NCBI GenBank assembly: GCA_947628265.1
Contig: CANQZF010000025.1
Coordinates: forward strand, 1 to 12,999
Reading direction: 5' to 3'
DNA from: an uncultured Oscillospiraceae bacterium
GTDB lineage: Bacteria; Bacillota; Clostridia; Oscillospirales; Oscillospiraceae
DNA: 12,999 nt
This document shows positions 7,027-12,973 of this stretch, piece after piece. Both the position numbers and the translations under genes were made by a program. Under the pieces are notes generated by a model. The model had not been told where the DNA came from. It saw only the letters and a program-made list of their open reading frames with translations, and did not search any database. Each line of letters starts with the position of its first letter. Position 1 is the stretch's first letter.

Positions 7027-7055
7027 TTGACAAACGGACTTTCAGGGTATATAGT
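7027..7055 (+). promoter_or_regulatory. Near-consensus SigA promoter of the marR-degV unit
   Basis: TTGACA at 7027-7032 and TATAGT at 7050-7055 with a 17-nt spacer, the best promoter in the window. It starts 10 nt after the hydrolase stop. The -10 element lies inside the inverted repeat 7042-7064. Confidence 0.9.
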
Positions 7056-7064
7056 AAGCCCTGA
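7042..7064 (+). promoter_or_regulatory. Inverted repeat over the -10 element (candidate operator)
   Basis: TCAGGG (7042-7047) and CCCTGA (7059-7064) form a 6-bp dyad with an 11-nt centre that contains the -10 element. A regulator bound here would block polymerase. No T-run follows, so a terminator is unlikely. Confidence 0.5.
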
Positions 7065-7065
7065 C

Positions 7066-7082
7066 AGTTCACAAATTGAACT
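7066..7082 (+). promoter_or_regulatory. 17-bp palindrome, likely MarR operator
   Basis: AGTTCA (7066-7071) and TGAACT (7077-7082) are perfect 6-bp arms around CAAAT. The site lies 11 nt past the -10 element, at or just after the expected transcription start, and 18 nt before the marR start codon. Size and position fit the autoregulatory operators of MarR dimers. Confidence 0.65.
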
Positions 7083-7100
7083 AATTTTCTGGAGGCGCTT

Positions 7101-7535
7101 ATGGAAATTTCCGAGGAGCTGCTCTCCGCGTGGCTGCGGCTGACGGCCAACGTCCGTGGGAACAGGATACTCAATGAACTGTCCCTCAACGAGATCATGA
7201 TTTTGAGGCTTTTGCGTCTGGAGGGCGGGGAGACGGGGCTCACGGCGACGATCCTCACCGAGCGGATGAAGCTTTTGAAGTCCCAGACCCACAAGGTCCT
7301 GCTGGAGCTGGAGGGGAAGGGCTATATTGAGCGCCGCCGGGACGGCCGCGACGCCAGAGCCATCCGCATCGCCATAACGGACGCGGGCGCCCGGGCGTAC
7401 CTGCGGGAGCACAGCCAGATCATGGAGCTTGTTGACCGTATCGTGGACACCCTGGGTGAGGACGACTCCAAAAAGCTTGTGGAGCTCGTTGACAGGGCGC
7501 TGACCGCCTCCAGAGCCGGCAGGGAGGATTATTAA
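7101..7535 (+). CDS. MarR-family transcriptional regulator
   Basis: A 144-residue winged-helix repressor of usual MarR length. The helix-turn-helix lies around residues 47-70 (LTATILTERMKLLKSQTHKVLLELE), the wing carries RRRDGRDARAIRIAIT, corresponding to the family D-x-R-x-x-x-I pattern, and flanking helices at both ends would form the dimer interface. Start ATG 7101 follows TGGAGG. Its promoter has two inverted repeats, so autoregulation is likely. It precedes degV by one nucleotide. In streptococci a MarR protein, FabT, controls fatty-acid genes in response to acyl-ACP; the DegV partner here makes a lipid ligand reasonable, but this is inferred. No Cys pair suggests redox sensing (there is no Cys at all). 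Confidence 0.92.
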   Translation: MEISEELLSAWLRLTANVRGNRILNELSLNEIMILRLLRLEGGETGLTATILTERMKLLKSQTHKVLLELEGKGYIERRRDGRDARAIRIAITDAGARAYLREHSQIMELVDRIVDTLGEDDSKKLVELVDRALTASRAGREDY

Positions 7536-7536
7536 A

Positions 7537-8376
7537 ATGGTTAGAATACTGGTGGACTCCGGCTGCGACCTCACAAGGGAGGACGCGCGGGAGCTGAAGG
7601 TGGAGCTTTTGCCCATCACCGTGACCTTTGGCGAGGAGGAGTACCTGGACGGCGTGAGCCTCACGCCACGGGAGTTTTACGAAAAGCTCATCGAGTCCGA
7701 CGAGCTGCCCCACACGAGCCAAATCTCCCCCTACACCTACGGGGAGCACTTCAAAAAATACACCGAGGCCGGGGACACGGTGGTCTGTCTGACCCTGTCG
7801 TCCAAGCTCTCCGGCTCCTACCAGAGCGCTTTGATGGCGGCGGAGGACTACGAGGGCGTCCTTGTGGTGGACACCCTCAACGTGTGCATCGGGGAGCAGA
7901 TCCTGGTGCGTCTGGCAGCGCGGCTCCGCGACGCCGGCACGGACGCTAAGGGCATCGCCTCGGAGCTGGAGCGGATGCGGGGAAAGGTGCAGATCTTGGG
8001 GCTTCTGGATACCCTGGAGTACTTAAAGCGCGGCGGGCGCATCTCTCCCGCCGTGGCCTTCGCCGGGGAGGCCCTGGGGATAAAGCCGGTGGTCAGCGTG
8101 GTGGACGGCGAGGTCGTCATGGCCGGGAAGGCCCGGGGCTCCAGAAACGGCAACAACCTTCTTCGAAAGCTCATTGAGAAGACCGGCGGCATCAACTTCG
8201 ACCTGCCCTGCGCCCTGGGCTATACCGGCCTTAACGACAGCCTTTTGCGCAAATATATGGCCGACAACGCGGACCTTTACGCCGGCCACGTGGGCGAGAT
8301 TCCCATCTCCGCCATCGGCGCCACCATCGGCACCCACGTGGGCCCCAACTGCATCTGCGTGGCGTTTTTCAGTTGA
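7537..8376 (+). CDS. DegV family (FakB-like) fatty-acid-binding protein
   Basis: A 279-residue DegV protein of full family length. It opens with the RILVDSGCDL strand, has the lipid-headgroup region HTSQISPYTY (59-68) and LSSKLSGSYQSA (87-98), the conserved LLDTLEYLKRGGRIS segment (156-170), and ends with the IGTHVGPN motif. Family members bind a single fatty acid in a closed pocket; as FakB they present it to the kinase FakA to make acyl phosphate for phospholipid synthesis. No FakA (DAK2-domain) gene is in the window. ATG 7537 lies one nucleotide after the marR stop, with GGGAGG upstream, so the two form an operon. No terminator is seen before the promoter at 8390, so some transcription may continue into the GNAT gene. 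Confidence 0.92.
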   Translation: MVRILVDSGCDLTREDARELKVELLPITVTFGEEEYLDGVSLTPREFYEKLIESDELPHTSQISPYTYGEHFKKYTEAGDTVVCLTLSSKLSGSYQSALMAAEDYEGVLVVDTLNVCIGEQILVRLAARLRDAGTDAKGIASELERMRGKVQILGLLDTLEYLKRGGRISPAVAFAGEALGIKPVVSVVDGEVVMAGKARGSRNGNNLLRKLIEKTGGINFDLPCALGYTGLNDSLLRKYMADNADLYAGHVGEIPISAIGATIGTHVGPNCICVAFFS

Positions 8377-8389
8377 AACCCATAGTTGA

Positions 8390-8418
8390 TTGAAAACAAA
8401 GCCCCTGTGTGGTATGAT
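8390..8418 (+). promoter_or_regulatory. SigA-type promoter of the GNAT gene
   Basis: TTGAAA at 8390-8395 and TATGAT at 8413-8418 with a 17-nt spacer, 14-42 nt after the degV stop. It also argues against a translation start at 8390, which would lie in the -35 element. Confidence 0.8.
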
Positions 8419-8449
8419 GGCCTCAAGAAACACATCGGAGGTCAAGACC

Positions 8450-9013
8450 ATGGAACACAAGGGCACAAAAATCCTGACCACCGCCCGCCTCCTCCTGCGC
8501 CCCTGGCGGGAGGCGGACGCGGAAGAGGCCTTTCAAAACTGGATGAACGATGCGGATGTGACGCGCTACCTCACCTGGACGCCCCACGGGGACATCTCCG
8601 TCACCAGGGCTCTCTTGAAGCTCTGGGAGGAGGAGAGCGCAAGGCCGGACACCTACCACTGGGCCATTGTCCTCCGGGAGGGGAACGAGCTCATCGGGGA
8701 CATCAGCATCATGCACACGGACGCCTACCAGGAGACGGGCTCCGTGGGCTACTGCATGGGAAAAGCCTTCTGGGGCCGGGGCCTTATGACCGAGGCTTTC
8801 CGGGAGGTCCTGCGCTACTGCTTTGAGGAGGTGGGCTTTGCCCGTATAAGCGGCAGCCACGCCGCCGAAAACATCGGCTCCGGGCGCGTCATGGAAAAAT
8901 GCGGCCTTCAAATAGAGGGCGTTCGAAGACAGGATTTCCGCCTCCTCTTGGAGGACCGGCGCGTGGACATCGTGGACCGGGGAATTCTCAAAGCGGAATT
9001 TTTAAGCCAATAA
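8450..9013 (+). CDS. GNAT-family N-acetyltransferase (RimJ/RimL type)
   Basis: A 187-residue acetyl-CoA-dependent acetyltransferase of the Acetyltransf_3 group. TARLLLRPWREADAEEAFQNWMND is the typical opening (11-34), ELIGDISI (80-87) is the beta-4 strand, FWGRGLMTEA (107-116) is the pyrophosphate-binding loop (Q/R-x-x-G-x-G/A type), and ENIGSGRVMEKCGLQIEG (140-157) is the conserved acetyl-CoA/C-terminal motif. Relatives acetylate ribosomal-protein N-termini, antibiotics or small amines; the substrate here cannot be told. An in-frame start at 8390 would add 20 residues, but ATG 8450 is preferred: GGAGGT at 8437-8442 is 7 nt upstream and the promoter overlaps the longer version. A terminator follows, so it is a single-gene unit. 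Confidence 0.9.
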   Translation: MEHKGTKILTTARLLLRPWREADAEEAFQNWMNDADVTRYLTWTPHGDISVTRALLKLWEEESARPDTYHWAIVLREGNELIGDISIMHTDAYQETGSVGYCMGKAFWGRGLMTEAFREVLRYCFEEVGFARISGSHAAENIGSGRVMEKCGLQIEGVRRQDFRLLLEDRRVDIVDRGILKAEFLSQ

Positions 9014-9017
9014 ATTT

Positions 9018-9046
9018 ATAACCCCCATTTTGGGGGTTATTTTTTT
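9018..9046 (+). terminator. Rho-independent terminator after the GNAT gene
   Basis: Arms 9018-9027 and 9031-9040 (C5/G5 core, AT-rich base) form a perfect 10-bp stem with a 3-nt TTT loop, leading into a T-run at 9040-9046. Confidence 0.93.
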
Positions 9047-9071
9047 GTAAACGGGGCATGAATATTTGGAG

Positions 9072-9085
9072 AATTTGCACAAATT
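9072..9085 (+). promoter_or_regulatory. AATTTG/CAAATT palindrome upstream of the thioesterase promoter
   Basis: AATTTG (9072-9077) and CAAATT (9080-9085) are perfect arms around CA, ending 4 nt before the -35. A further half-site, AATTTG at 9103-9108, lies in the spacer between -35 and -10. The placement fits a repressor or activator site. The right half shares CACAAATT with the palindrome before marR. Confidence 0.45.
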
Positions 9086-9088
9086 TTC

Positions 9089-9117
9089 TTGCCCCCATTC
9101 CGAATTTGTGTTATCAT
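9089..9117 (+). promoter_or_regulatory. SigA-type promoter of the thioesterase gene
   Basis: TTGCCC at 9089-9094 and TATCAT at 9112-9117 with a 17-nt spacer, 39 nt before the start codon. The -35 is weak at its last three bases. Confidence 0.7.
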
Positions 9118-9155
9118 TGTCAACATAAGGGAAAAATACCCGGGAGGCGGTTTAA

Positions 9156-9572
9156 GTGCGTGTATATGAGCGGCGGGTAAACTACTATGAGACGGACAGG
9201 ATGGGCGTGGTCCACCACTCCAACTACATCCGCTATTTTGAGGAGGCCCGGACCCACTTCATGGAGGAGGCGGGCTACCCCTACGCGAGGCTGGAGGCGG
9301 AGGGGGTCATGAGCCCCGTCACCGCCATCGCCTGCGAGTATAAAAAGCCCATCCACTACCCAGACACCGTGAAGATCGCCGTCTATCTCGTCTCCATGAC
9401 AAAATTTCGCTGTACGTTCCGCTACGAGGTGACGGATGCCGGGACCGGAGATTTACGCGCCACGGGGAGGTCTGAGCATTGCTATCTCACCGAGACTGGG
9501 CGGATCGTCAATATTCAGAGGGAAAATCCGGGGTTTATTGAGACGTTTCTTAAAGAGGTAGACGGGGAGTAA
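9156..9572 (+). CDS. Acyl-CoA thioesterase, YbgC/FadM-like hotdog (4HBT) family
   Basis: A 138-residue single hotdog-fold protein, the standard length for the 4HBT/YbgC family. The catalytic segment YYETDRMGVVHHSNYIRYFEEAR (10-32) carries Asp14 followed by the G-V-V-H-H-x-N-Y pattern on the long central helix. The remaining strands, such as ACEYKKPIHYPDTVKIAVYL and GRSEHCYLT, match the substrate-binding sheet. Such enzymes cleave acyl-CoA or acyl-ACP thioesters in the cytoplasm as tetramers; chain length is not predictable. Start GTG 9156 follows GGGAGG at 9142-9147 with an 8-nt spacer. It has its own promoter, and a hairpin begins 8 nt after the stop. The palindrome upstream and the nearby DegV/MarR pair hint at lipid-responsive control, which is inferred. 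Confidence 0.92.
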   Translation: MRVYERRVNYYETDRMGVVHHSNYIRYFEEARTHFMEEAGYPYARLEAEGVMSPVTAIACEYKKPIHYPDTVKIAVYLVSMTKFRCTFRYEVTDAGTGDLRATGRSEHCYLTETGRIVNIQRENPGFIETFLKEVDGE

Positions 9573-9579
9573 AAAGGTT

Positions 9580-9595
9580 GCCGCCTGAAGGCGGC
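9580..9595 (+). terminator. Short perfect hairpin after the thioesterase gene
   Basis: GCCGCC (9580-9585) and GGCGGC (9590-9595) pair around a TGAA tetraloop, 8 nt after the stop codon. The downstream tract is not a clean T-run (GGATTAAATTTCTTT), so it may be a weak terminator or an mRNA-end stem. Confidence 0.5.
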
Positions 9596-9603
9596 GGATT
9601 AAA

Positions 9604-9645
9604 TTTCTTTCCATTCTTTTGTCCCGCCAAAAGAATGGAAAGAAA
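9604..9645 (+). repeat. Perfect 18-bp inverted repeat with 6-nt loop
   Basis: A pyrimidine-rich left arm (9604-9621) and a purine-rich right arm (9628-9645) pair without mismatch around TCCCGC. It follows the thioesterase stop by 31 nt and could act as a bidirectional end structure or mark an intergenic repeat element. I recall similar TTTCTTT...AAAGAAA hairpins in many gut Clostridia, unverified here. Confidence 0.85.
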
Positions 9646-9662
9646 CAAAGGAAGAAAAGCGG

Positions 9663-9683
9663 CCAAGGGGCGGAGCCCCTTGG
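9663..9683 (+). repeat. Perfect 9-bp hairpin, GGA loop
   Basis: CCAAGGGGC (9663-9671) and GCCCCTTGG (9675-9683) pair perfectly around GGA. It lies 17 nt after the long hairpin, and the two probably form one composite intergenic element. There is no T-run after it. Confidence 0.75.
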
Positions 9684-9799
9684 AACCCGTTGGGCGCTCT
9701 GTGACCTTTGGCGGGTGCGTTGTATCGGCGGGTCGGCTCCCGCAGTGGGGGTCGATACACACGGGTGGAACCATATCCGCGCGGATGTTGTCGAATTGA

Positions 9800-9882
9800 A
9801 TTGCGTCTACGTCCGCGTAAGCCCGAATTATAAATTCGGGCGACGCTGCCCGGGCGGTGGACGGTTGAGATTGCGTCTACGT
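9800..9882 (+). repeat. 13-nt direct repeat ATTGCGTCTACGT, two copies 70 bp apart
   Basis: Identical copies at 9800-9812 and 9870-9882. A shorter related word, TCTACGTCCGC, is shared by 9807-9817 and 9932-9942, giving three TCTACGT occurrences in 140 bp. A perfect hairpin (9821-9841) sits between the first two. Confidence 0.7.
9821..9841 (+). repeat. Perfect 9-bp hairpin between the direct repeats
   Basis: GCCCGAATT (9821-9829) and AATTCGGGC (9833-9841) pair perfectly around ATA. No T-run follows. Confidence 0.7.
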
Positions 9883-9990
9883 TTTGCCGCGCTGCCTGGG
9901 TGCTTATCGTGTGGTAATCGGTAGACCAGCTTCTACGTCCGCTGGCGCTGGCGCTGCGCGCCTCGCGCCTCGCTGGTGCGCTTTTAAAAC

Positions 9991-10213
9991 GCCGTAGGGG
10001 TCGCCGTCCCCGGCGACCCGTCCCTCAATTATCCTCCCAATTTTCAATCAACGCGCAGTGTTCTGTACGGGCCGCACACCCGGGCGGCCCGTCCCCGTCC
10101 ACCACCATGTTTCTGAATTCCGCCGTACGGGCCGCCGCCCAGGTTGGCCCATCTCCCGTCCACCGCCGCACCTACAAACAACGCCGTAGGAGCCGCCTCT
10201 TTTGGCGGCCCGG
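9991..10213 (+). repeat. Array of four diverged hairpin units, period about 60 bp
   Basis: Units open with CGCCGTA or a variant at 9991, 10062 (TCTGTA), 10121 and 10181, so the spacings are 71, 59 and 60 bp. Each continues into a GC hairpin: arms 9998-10006/10011-10019 (9 bp, perfect), 10067-10075/10084-10092 (9 bp, perfect), 10129-10133/10146-10150 (5 bp, then mismatched) and 10192-10197/10204-10209 (6 bp, perfect). The first three end in CCCGTCC or a close variant, with CCGTCCACC in units 2 and 3. Changes on one side of the stems of units 1 and 2 are matched on the other side, so the structure rather than the sequence seems kept. Confidence 0.75.
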
Positions 10214-10240
10214 CTGGGTGGGGCGATTGGGCGGCATCGA

Positions 10241-10246
10241 TATAAT
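10241..10246 (+). promoter_or_regulatory. Consensus -10 of the glp-like operon
   Basis: TATAAT at 10241-10246, 44 nt before the TTG start, in the first AT-rich tract after the repeat array. The -35 position (about 10218-10223, GTGGGG) does not match the consensus, so the promoter may need an activator. Transcription would begin around 10253. Confidence 0.55.
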
Positions 10247-10290
10247 GGAAATTAATACAATTATTCATATTTGAAACGGAGGTAAGGCCC

Positions 10291-11727
10291 TTGACTGATG
10301 TATTGATTATCGGCTGCGGTGTCACCGGGGCGGCTGCGGCGATGGAGCTGTCCCGCTATAAGCTGAGCGTCACTGTCCTGGAGCGGGAGAACGACGTTTC
10401 CCTCGGGTCCACCAGAGCGAATTCCGCCATCATCCACGCGGGGTACGACCCAAAGCCCGGGACGCTGATGGCGCGGCTCAATGTGCGGGGAAACGAGCTG
10501 ACGCGAAAGCTCTGCGCCGACCTGGACGTACCCTGCCGGCAGTGCGGGTCCCTGGTGCTGGCCTTTTCGGATAAAGACGAGGCCACGCTTCGGGAGCTCT
10601 TGGACCGGGGAGAAAAAAACGGTGTCCCCGGGCTTGAGATCCTCTCCGGGGACGAGGTGAGGCGGCGGGAGCCCAACCTTGCCGGTACCGTCACCGCCGC
10701 CCTCTGGGCGCCCACGGCGGCTGTCTGCTCCCCCTGGGAGTTGTGCCTCGCCATGGCGGAGACAGCCGTCAAAAACGGGGCGGATCTGCGCCTTGATACC
10801 GCCGTCACGGGCCTTGAGCGGACGGGGGACCGCTGGCTCGTTCACACGAATACCGGGGATTTTGAGGCCCGGTATGTCCTCAACGCCGCCGGGGTGGACG
10901 CCGACACCGTCCACGACATGGCCGCACCCCACGACTTTGACATCAGGCCCAGCCGGGGGGAGTACTACCTTTTGGACAAATCCGAGGGCGGGCGGGTGAA
11001 CACCGTGGTGTTCCAGTGCCCCTCGGAGCGGGGAAAGGGCGTTCTCGTCTCGCCCACCGTCCATGGGAATTTGATCGTGGGGCCCAATGCGGAGCCCTCG
11101 CCCCGGCACGACACCTCCACCACCGCCGAGGGCCTTGATTTTGTGAAGGAGACGGCGAAGTTATCCGTTCCTAACATCGATTTTTCCCAGTCCATCCGCA
11201 ATTTTGCCGGCGTCCGGGCCAATTCCGGGCGGGACGATTTCGTCATCGGCTTTGCCGCCCCGGGCTTTCTGGATCTGGCGGCCATCTGCTCCCCGGGCCT
11301 CACCTCCGCCGCCGCCATCGGGGAGTACGCGGCGGAGCTCCTTCAAAAGGACGGCCTTACGTTAGAAAAGAAGGACACTTTCCTCTACGGGCGGAAGCGG
11401 ACCCGCTTTAAGGAGCTTTCCGACGCGGACCACGCCGCTCTCGTCGCCCGGGACCCCGCCTTCGGCAGGGTCATTTGCCGGTGCGAGACCGTCACGGAGG
11501 GGGAGATACTTGAGTGTCTGCGCGCGCCCATCCCGCCACGGAGCGTGGACGGGGTGAAGCGCCGCGTCAACGCCGGCATGGGCCGGTGCCAGGGGGGCTT
11601 CTGCGGTCCGAGAGTTGTGGAGCTCCTCTCCCGGGAGCTAAAGCTATCCCCGGAGGAGATCCCCCAGGACCGGGTCGGGAGCCGAATACTTTTGGGGGAG
11701 ACAAAGGAGGTGGCGGAGCATGTATGA
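10291..11727 (+). CDS. GlpA-like FAD-dependent oxidoreductase with BFD-type [2Fe-2S] domain
   Basis: A 478-residue flavoprotein. FAD-binding motif GCGVTG is at 8-13, ending strand 2 at Glu31, followed by the DAO-fold domain to about residue 360 (ANSAIIHAGYDPKPGTLMARLN, LNAAGVDAD). The C-terminal domain has Cys406-x-Cys408 and Cys443-x4-Cys448 (CRCETVTEGE, GMGRCQGGFC), the four ligands of a BFD-like [2Fe-2S] cluster. This architecture is that of GlpA of anaerobic glycerol-3-phosphate dehydrogenase, which oxidises glycerol-3-phosphate to dihydroxyacetone phosphate. 2-hydroxyacid oxidation, as in LhgO relatives, is an alternative. TTG 10291 is the start: GGAGG at 10278-10282 is 8 nt upstream and no ATG fits. 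The next gene overlaps by 8 nt, and the GlpB-like and DUF1667 partners support a complex. Confidence 0.9.
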   Translation: MTDVLIIGCGVTGAAAAMELSRYKLSVTVLERENDVSLGSTRANSAIIHAGYDPKPGTLMARLNVRGNELTRKLCADLDVPCRQCGSLVLAFSDKDEATLRELLDRGEKNGVPGLEILSGDEVRRREPNLAGTVTAALWAPTAAVCSPWELCLAMAETAVKNGADLRLDTAVTGLERTGDRWLVHTNTGDFEARYVLNAAGVDADTVHDMAAPHDFDIRPSRGEYYLLDKSEGGRVNTVVFQCPSERGKGVLVSPTVHGNLIVGPNAEPSPRHDTSTTAEGLDFVKETAKLSVPNIDFSQSIRNFAGVRANSGRDDFVIGFAAPGFLDLAAICSPGLTSAAAIGEYAAELLQKDGLTLEKKDTFLYGRKRTRFKELSDADHAALVARDPAFGRVICRCETVTEGEILECLRAPIPPRSVDGVKRRVNAGMGRCQGGFCGPRVVELLSRELKLSPEEIPQDRVGSRILLGETKEVAEHV

Positions 11728-12973
11728 CCTCATCGTGGTGGGCGGCGGCCCCGCCGGGCTTGCCGCAGCCTCATCCGCCTGGGAACAGGGCCTTCGGAGC
11801 ATCCTCATCGTGGAGCGGGACACGCATCTGGGCGGCATCCTGAACCAGTGCATCCACAACGGCTTCGGCCTTACGTACTTTAAGGAGGAGCTGACGGGCC
11901 CCGAGTACGCCCACCGCTTTGTGGAGCTTCTCCGTAAAACCGGCGTGGAGGTCCGCACGGACACCATGGTGCTGGACGTGACGCCGGACCTCAAGGTCAC
12001 CATGACCGGCCCGGAGACGGGCTACCGGGTGGAGCGGGCCAAGTCCGTCATCCTCGCCATGGGCTGCCGGGAGCGCACGCGCGGCGCCATCGGGACCCCG
12101 GGGGCGCGGCCCGCCGGCGTCTTGACCGCCGGAGCGGCCCAGAGATATGTGAATATCGAGGGGTATCTGCCGGGAAAACGCGTGGTCATCCTGGGCTCCG
12201 GCGACATCGGCCTCATCATGGCCCGCCGTATGACGCTGGAGGGGGCCAAGGTCCTGGCGTGCGTGGAGGTGATGCCCTATTCCGGCGGCCTTACGCGCAA
12301 CATCGTCCAGTGCCTGGAGGACTACAACATCCCCCTCTACCTCTCCCACACCGTCACGGACATCAGGGGCCGGGACAGGGTGGAGCAGGTGACTGTCAGC
12401 CGCGTGGACGAGCGCCGCCGCCCCATTCCTGGGACGGAGATGGTCTTTGACTGCGACACGCTCCTTTTGTCCGTGGGGCTCATCCCGGAAAACGAGCTGA
12501 CCACCCGCGCGGGCATCGAGATTGACCCCCGCACCAAGGGCGCGGCGGTCTATGAGAACATGGAGACGAGCCTCCCCGGCGTCTTCGTCTGCGGGAACGT
12601 CTGCCACGTCCACGATCTGGTGGATTTCGTCACCCAGGAGAGTCAGCGGGCCGGAGCCGCCGCCGCAAAATTCGTCCGGGAGGGCGAGAGGGCGGGGGAG
12701 AGCATCCGGCTCCAAAACGGGCCCTCCGTCAGCTACACCGTGCCCCAGCGGATAAGGCCCCAAAATGTGGATAAATCCGTCAACGTATTCTTCCGTGTGA
12801 ACCGCATCTGCGGAAAGTCCGAGATCGTAGTGACGGCGGGGGAAAAGCAAATCGCCGCCTTTAAGCGGGAGCGCTTAAACCCCGGAGAGATGGAGCACAT
12901 CACCCTCCCCCAAAAGCTCCTGGAGGGCGTGAGCGGGGAGCTTACCGTATCGGTAAAGGAGGCGCGGGAATGA
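11720..12973 (+). CDS. GlpB-like NAD(P)/FAD-dependent oxidoreductase
   Basis: A 417-residue pyridine-nucleotide-disulphide-type flavoprotein. The FAD motif GGGPAG is at 8-13, GCRERT at 115-120 follows the strand ILAMG, a second Rossmann motif GSGDIG at 159-164 should bind NAD(P)H, and GVFVCGNVCHVHDLVDFVTQE at about 287-307 is the C-terminal FAD contact. The redox-active CxxC of thioredoxin reductase is absent. In Firmicutes this protein is normally encoded with a GlpA-like dehydrogenase and DUF1667, where it probably passes electrons between the GlpA flavin and NAD(P). ATG 11720 overlaps the upstream gene by 8 nt and has GGAGG before it. The last about 75 residues form an extra beta-rich tail. 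The electron acceptor is inferred. Confidence 0.9.
   Translation: MYDLIVVGGGPAGLAAASSAWEQGLRSILIVERDTHLGGILNQCIHNGFGLTYFKEELTGPEYAHRFVELLRKTGVEVRTDTMVLDVTPDLKVTMTGPETGYRVERAKSVILAMGCRERTRGAIGTPGARPAGVLTAGAAQRYVNIEGYLPGKRVVILGSGDIGLIMARRMTLEGAKVLACVEVMPYSGGLTRNIVQCLEDYNIPLYLSHTVTDIRGRDRVEQVTVSRVDERRRPIPGTEMVFDCDTLLLSVGLIPENELTTRAGIEIDPRTKGAAVYENMETSLPGVFVCGNVCHVHDLVDFVTQESQRAGAAAAKFVREGERAGESIRLQNGPSVSYTVPQRIRPQNVDKSVNVFFRVNRICGKSEIVVTAGEKQIAAFKRERLNPGEMEHITLPQKLLEGVSGELTVSVKEARE

Larger units (their letters stand above)
9573..10290. other. 718-bp spacer without a credible gene, dense in hairpins and repeats
   Basis: No reading frame here combines a ribosome binding site, a start and protein-like composition; the small open frames at 9578-9799 and 9619-9924 simply read through inverted repeats. 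The stretch holds four separate hairpins (9580, 9604, 9663, 9821), 13-nt direct repeats (9800, 9870), a GC-rich low-complexity tract with tandem GCTGGC and CTCGCGC words (about 9941-9982), an array of about 60-bp hairpin units (9991-10213) and the promoter and ribosome binding site of the next operon. Confidence 0.75.

Noticed and set aside
9604..9683. Insertion-sequence ends
   Set aside because: The inverted arms are only 6 nt apart, so they form a hairpin and do not bracket a transposase; no transposase remnant is visible.
9578..9924. Small open frames in the spacer after the thioesterase gene
   Set aside because: They read through perfect inverted repeats, lack ribosome binding sites, and have composition set by the hairpins.
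9991..10213. CRISPR array
   Set aside because: The units are diverged, with internal hairpins and similar rather than unique intervening sequence; no identical repeats of 24-40 nt and no cas gene.
9573..10290. tRNA gene or known riboswitch in the hairpin-rich spacer
   Set aside because: No cloverleaf with a T-loop GGTTCRA box, and no riboswitch core I could recognise; the stems are separate simple hairpins.
10261..11109. 282-codon - strand open frame opposite the GlpA-like gene
   Set aside because: Shadow of codon bias in a high-GC gene; it would run into the promoter region of the real operon.
11771..12850. Long open frame on the - strand (359 codons) opposite the GlpB-like gene
   Set aside because: It lies wholly antisense to a flavoprotein gene with clear motifs, is rich in His, Asp, Gly and Ala as expected of a GC-rich shadow frame, and matches no family I know.
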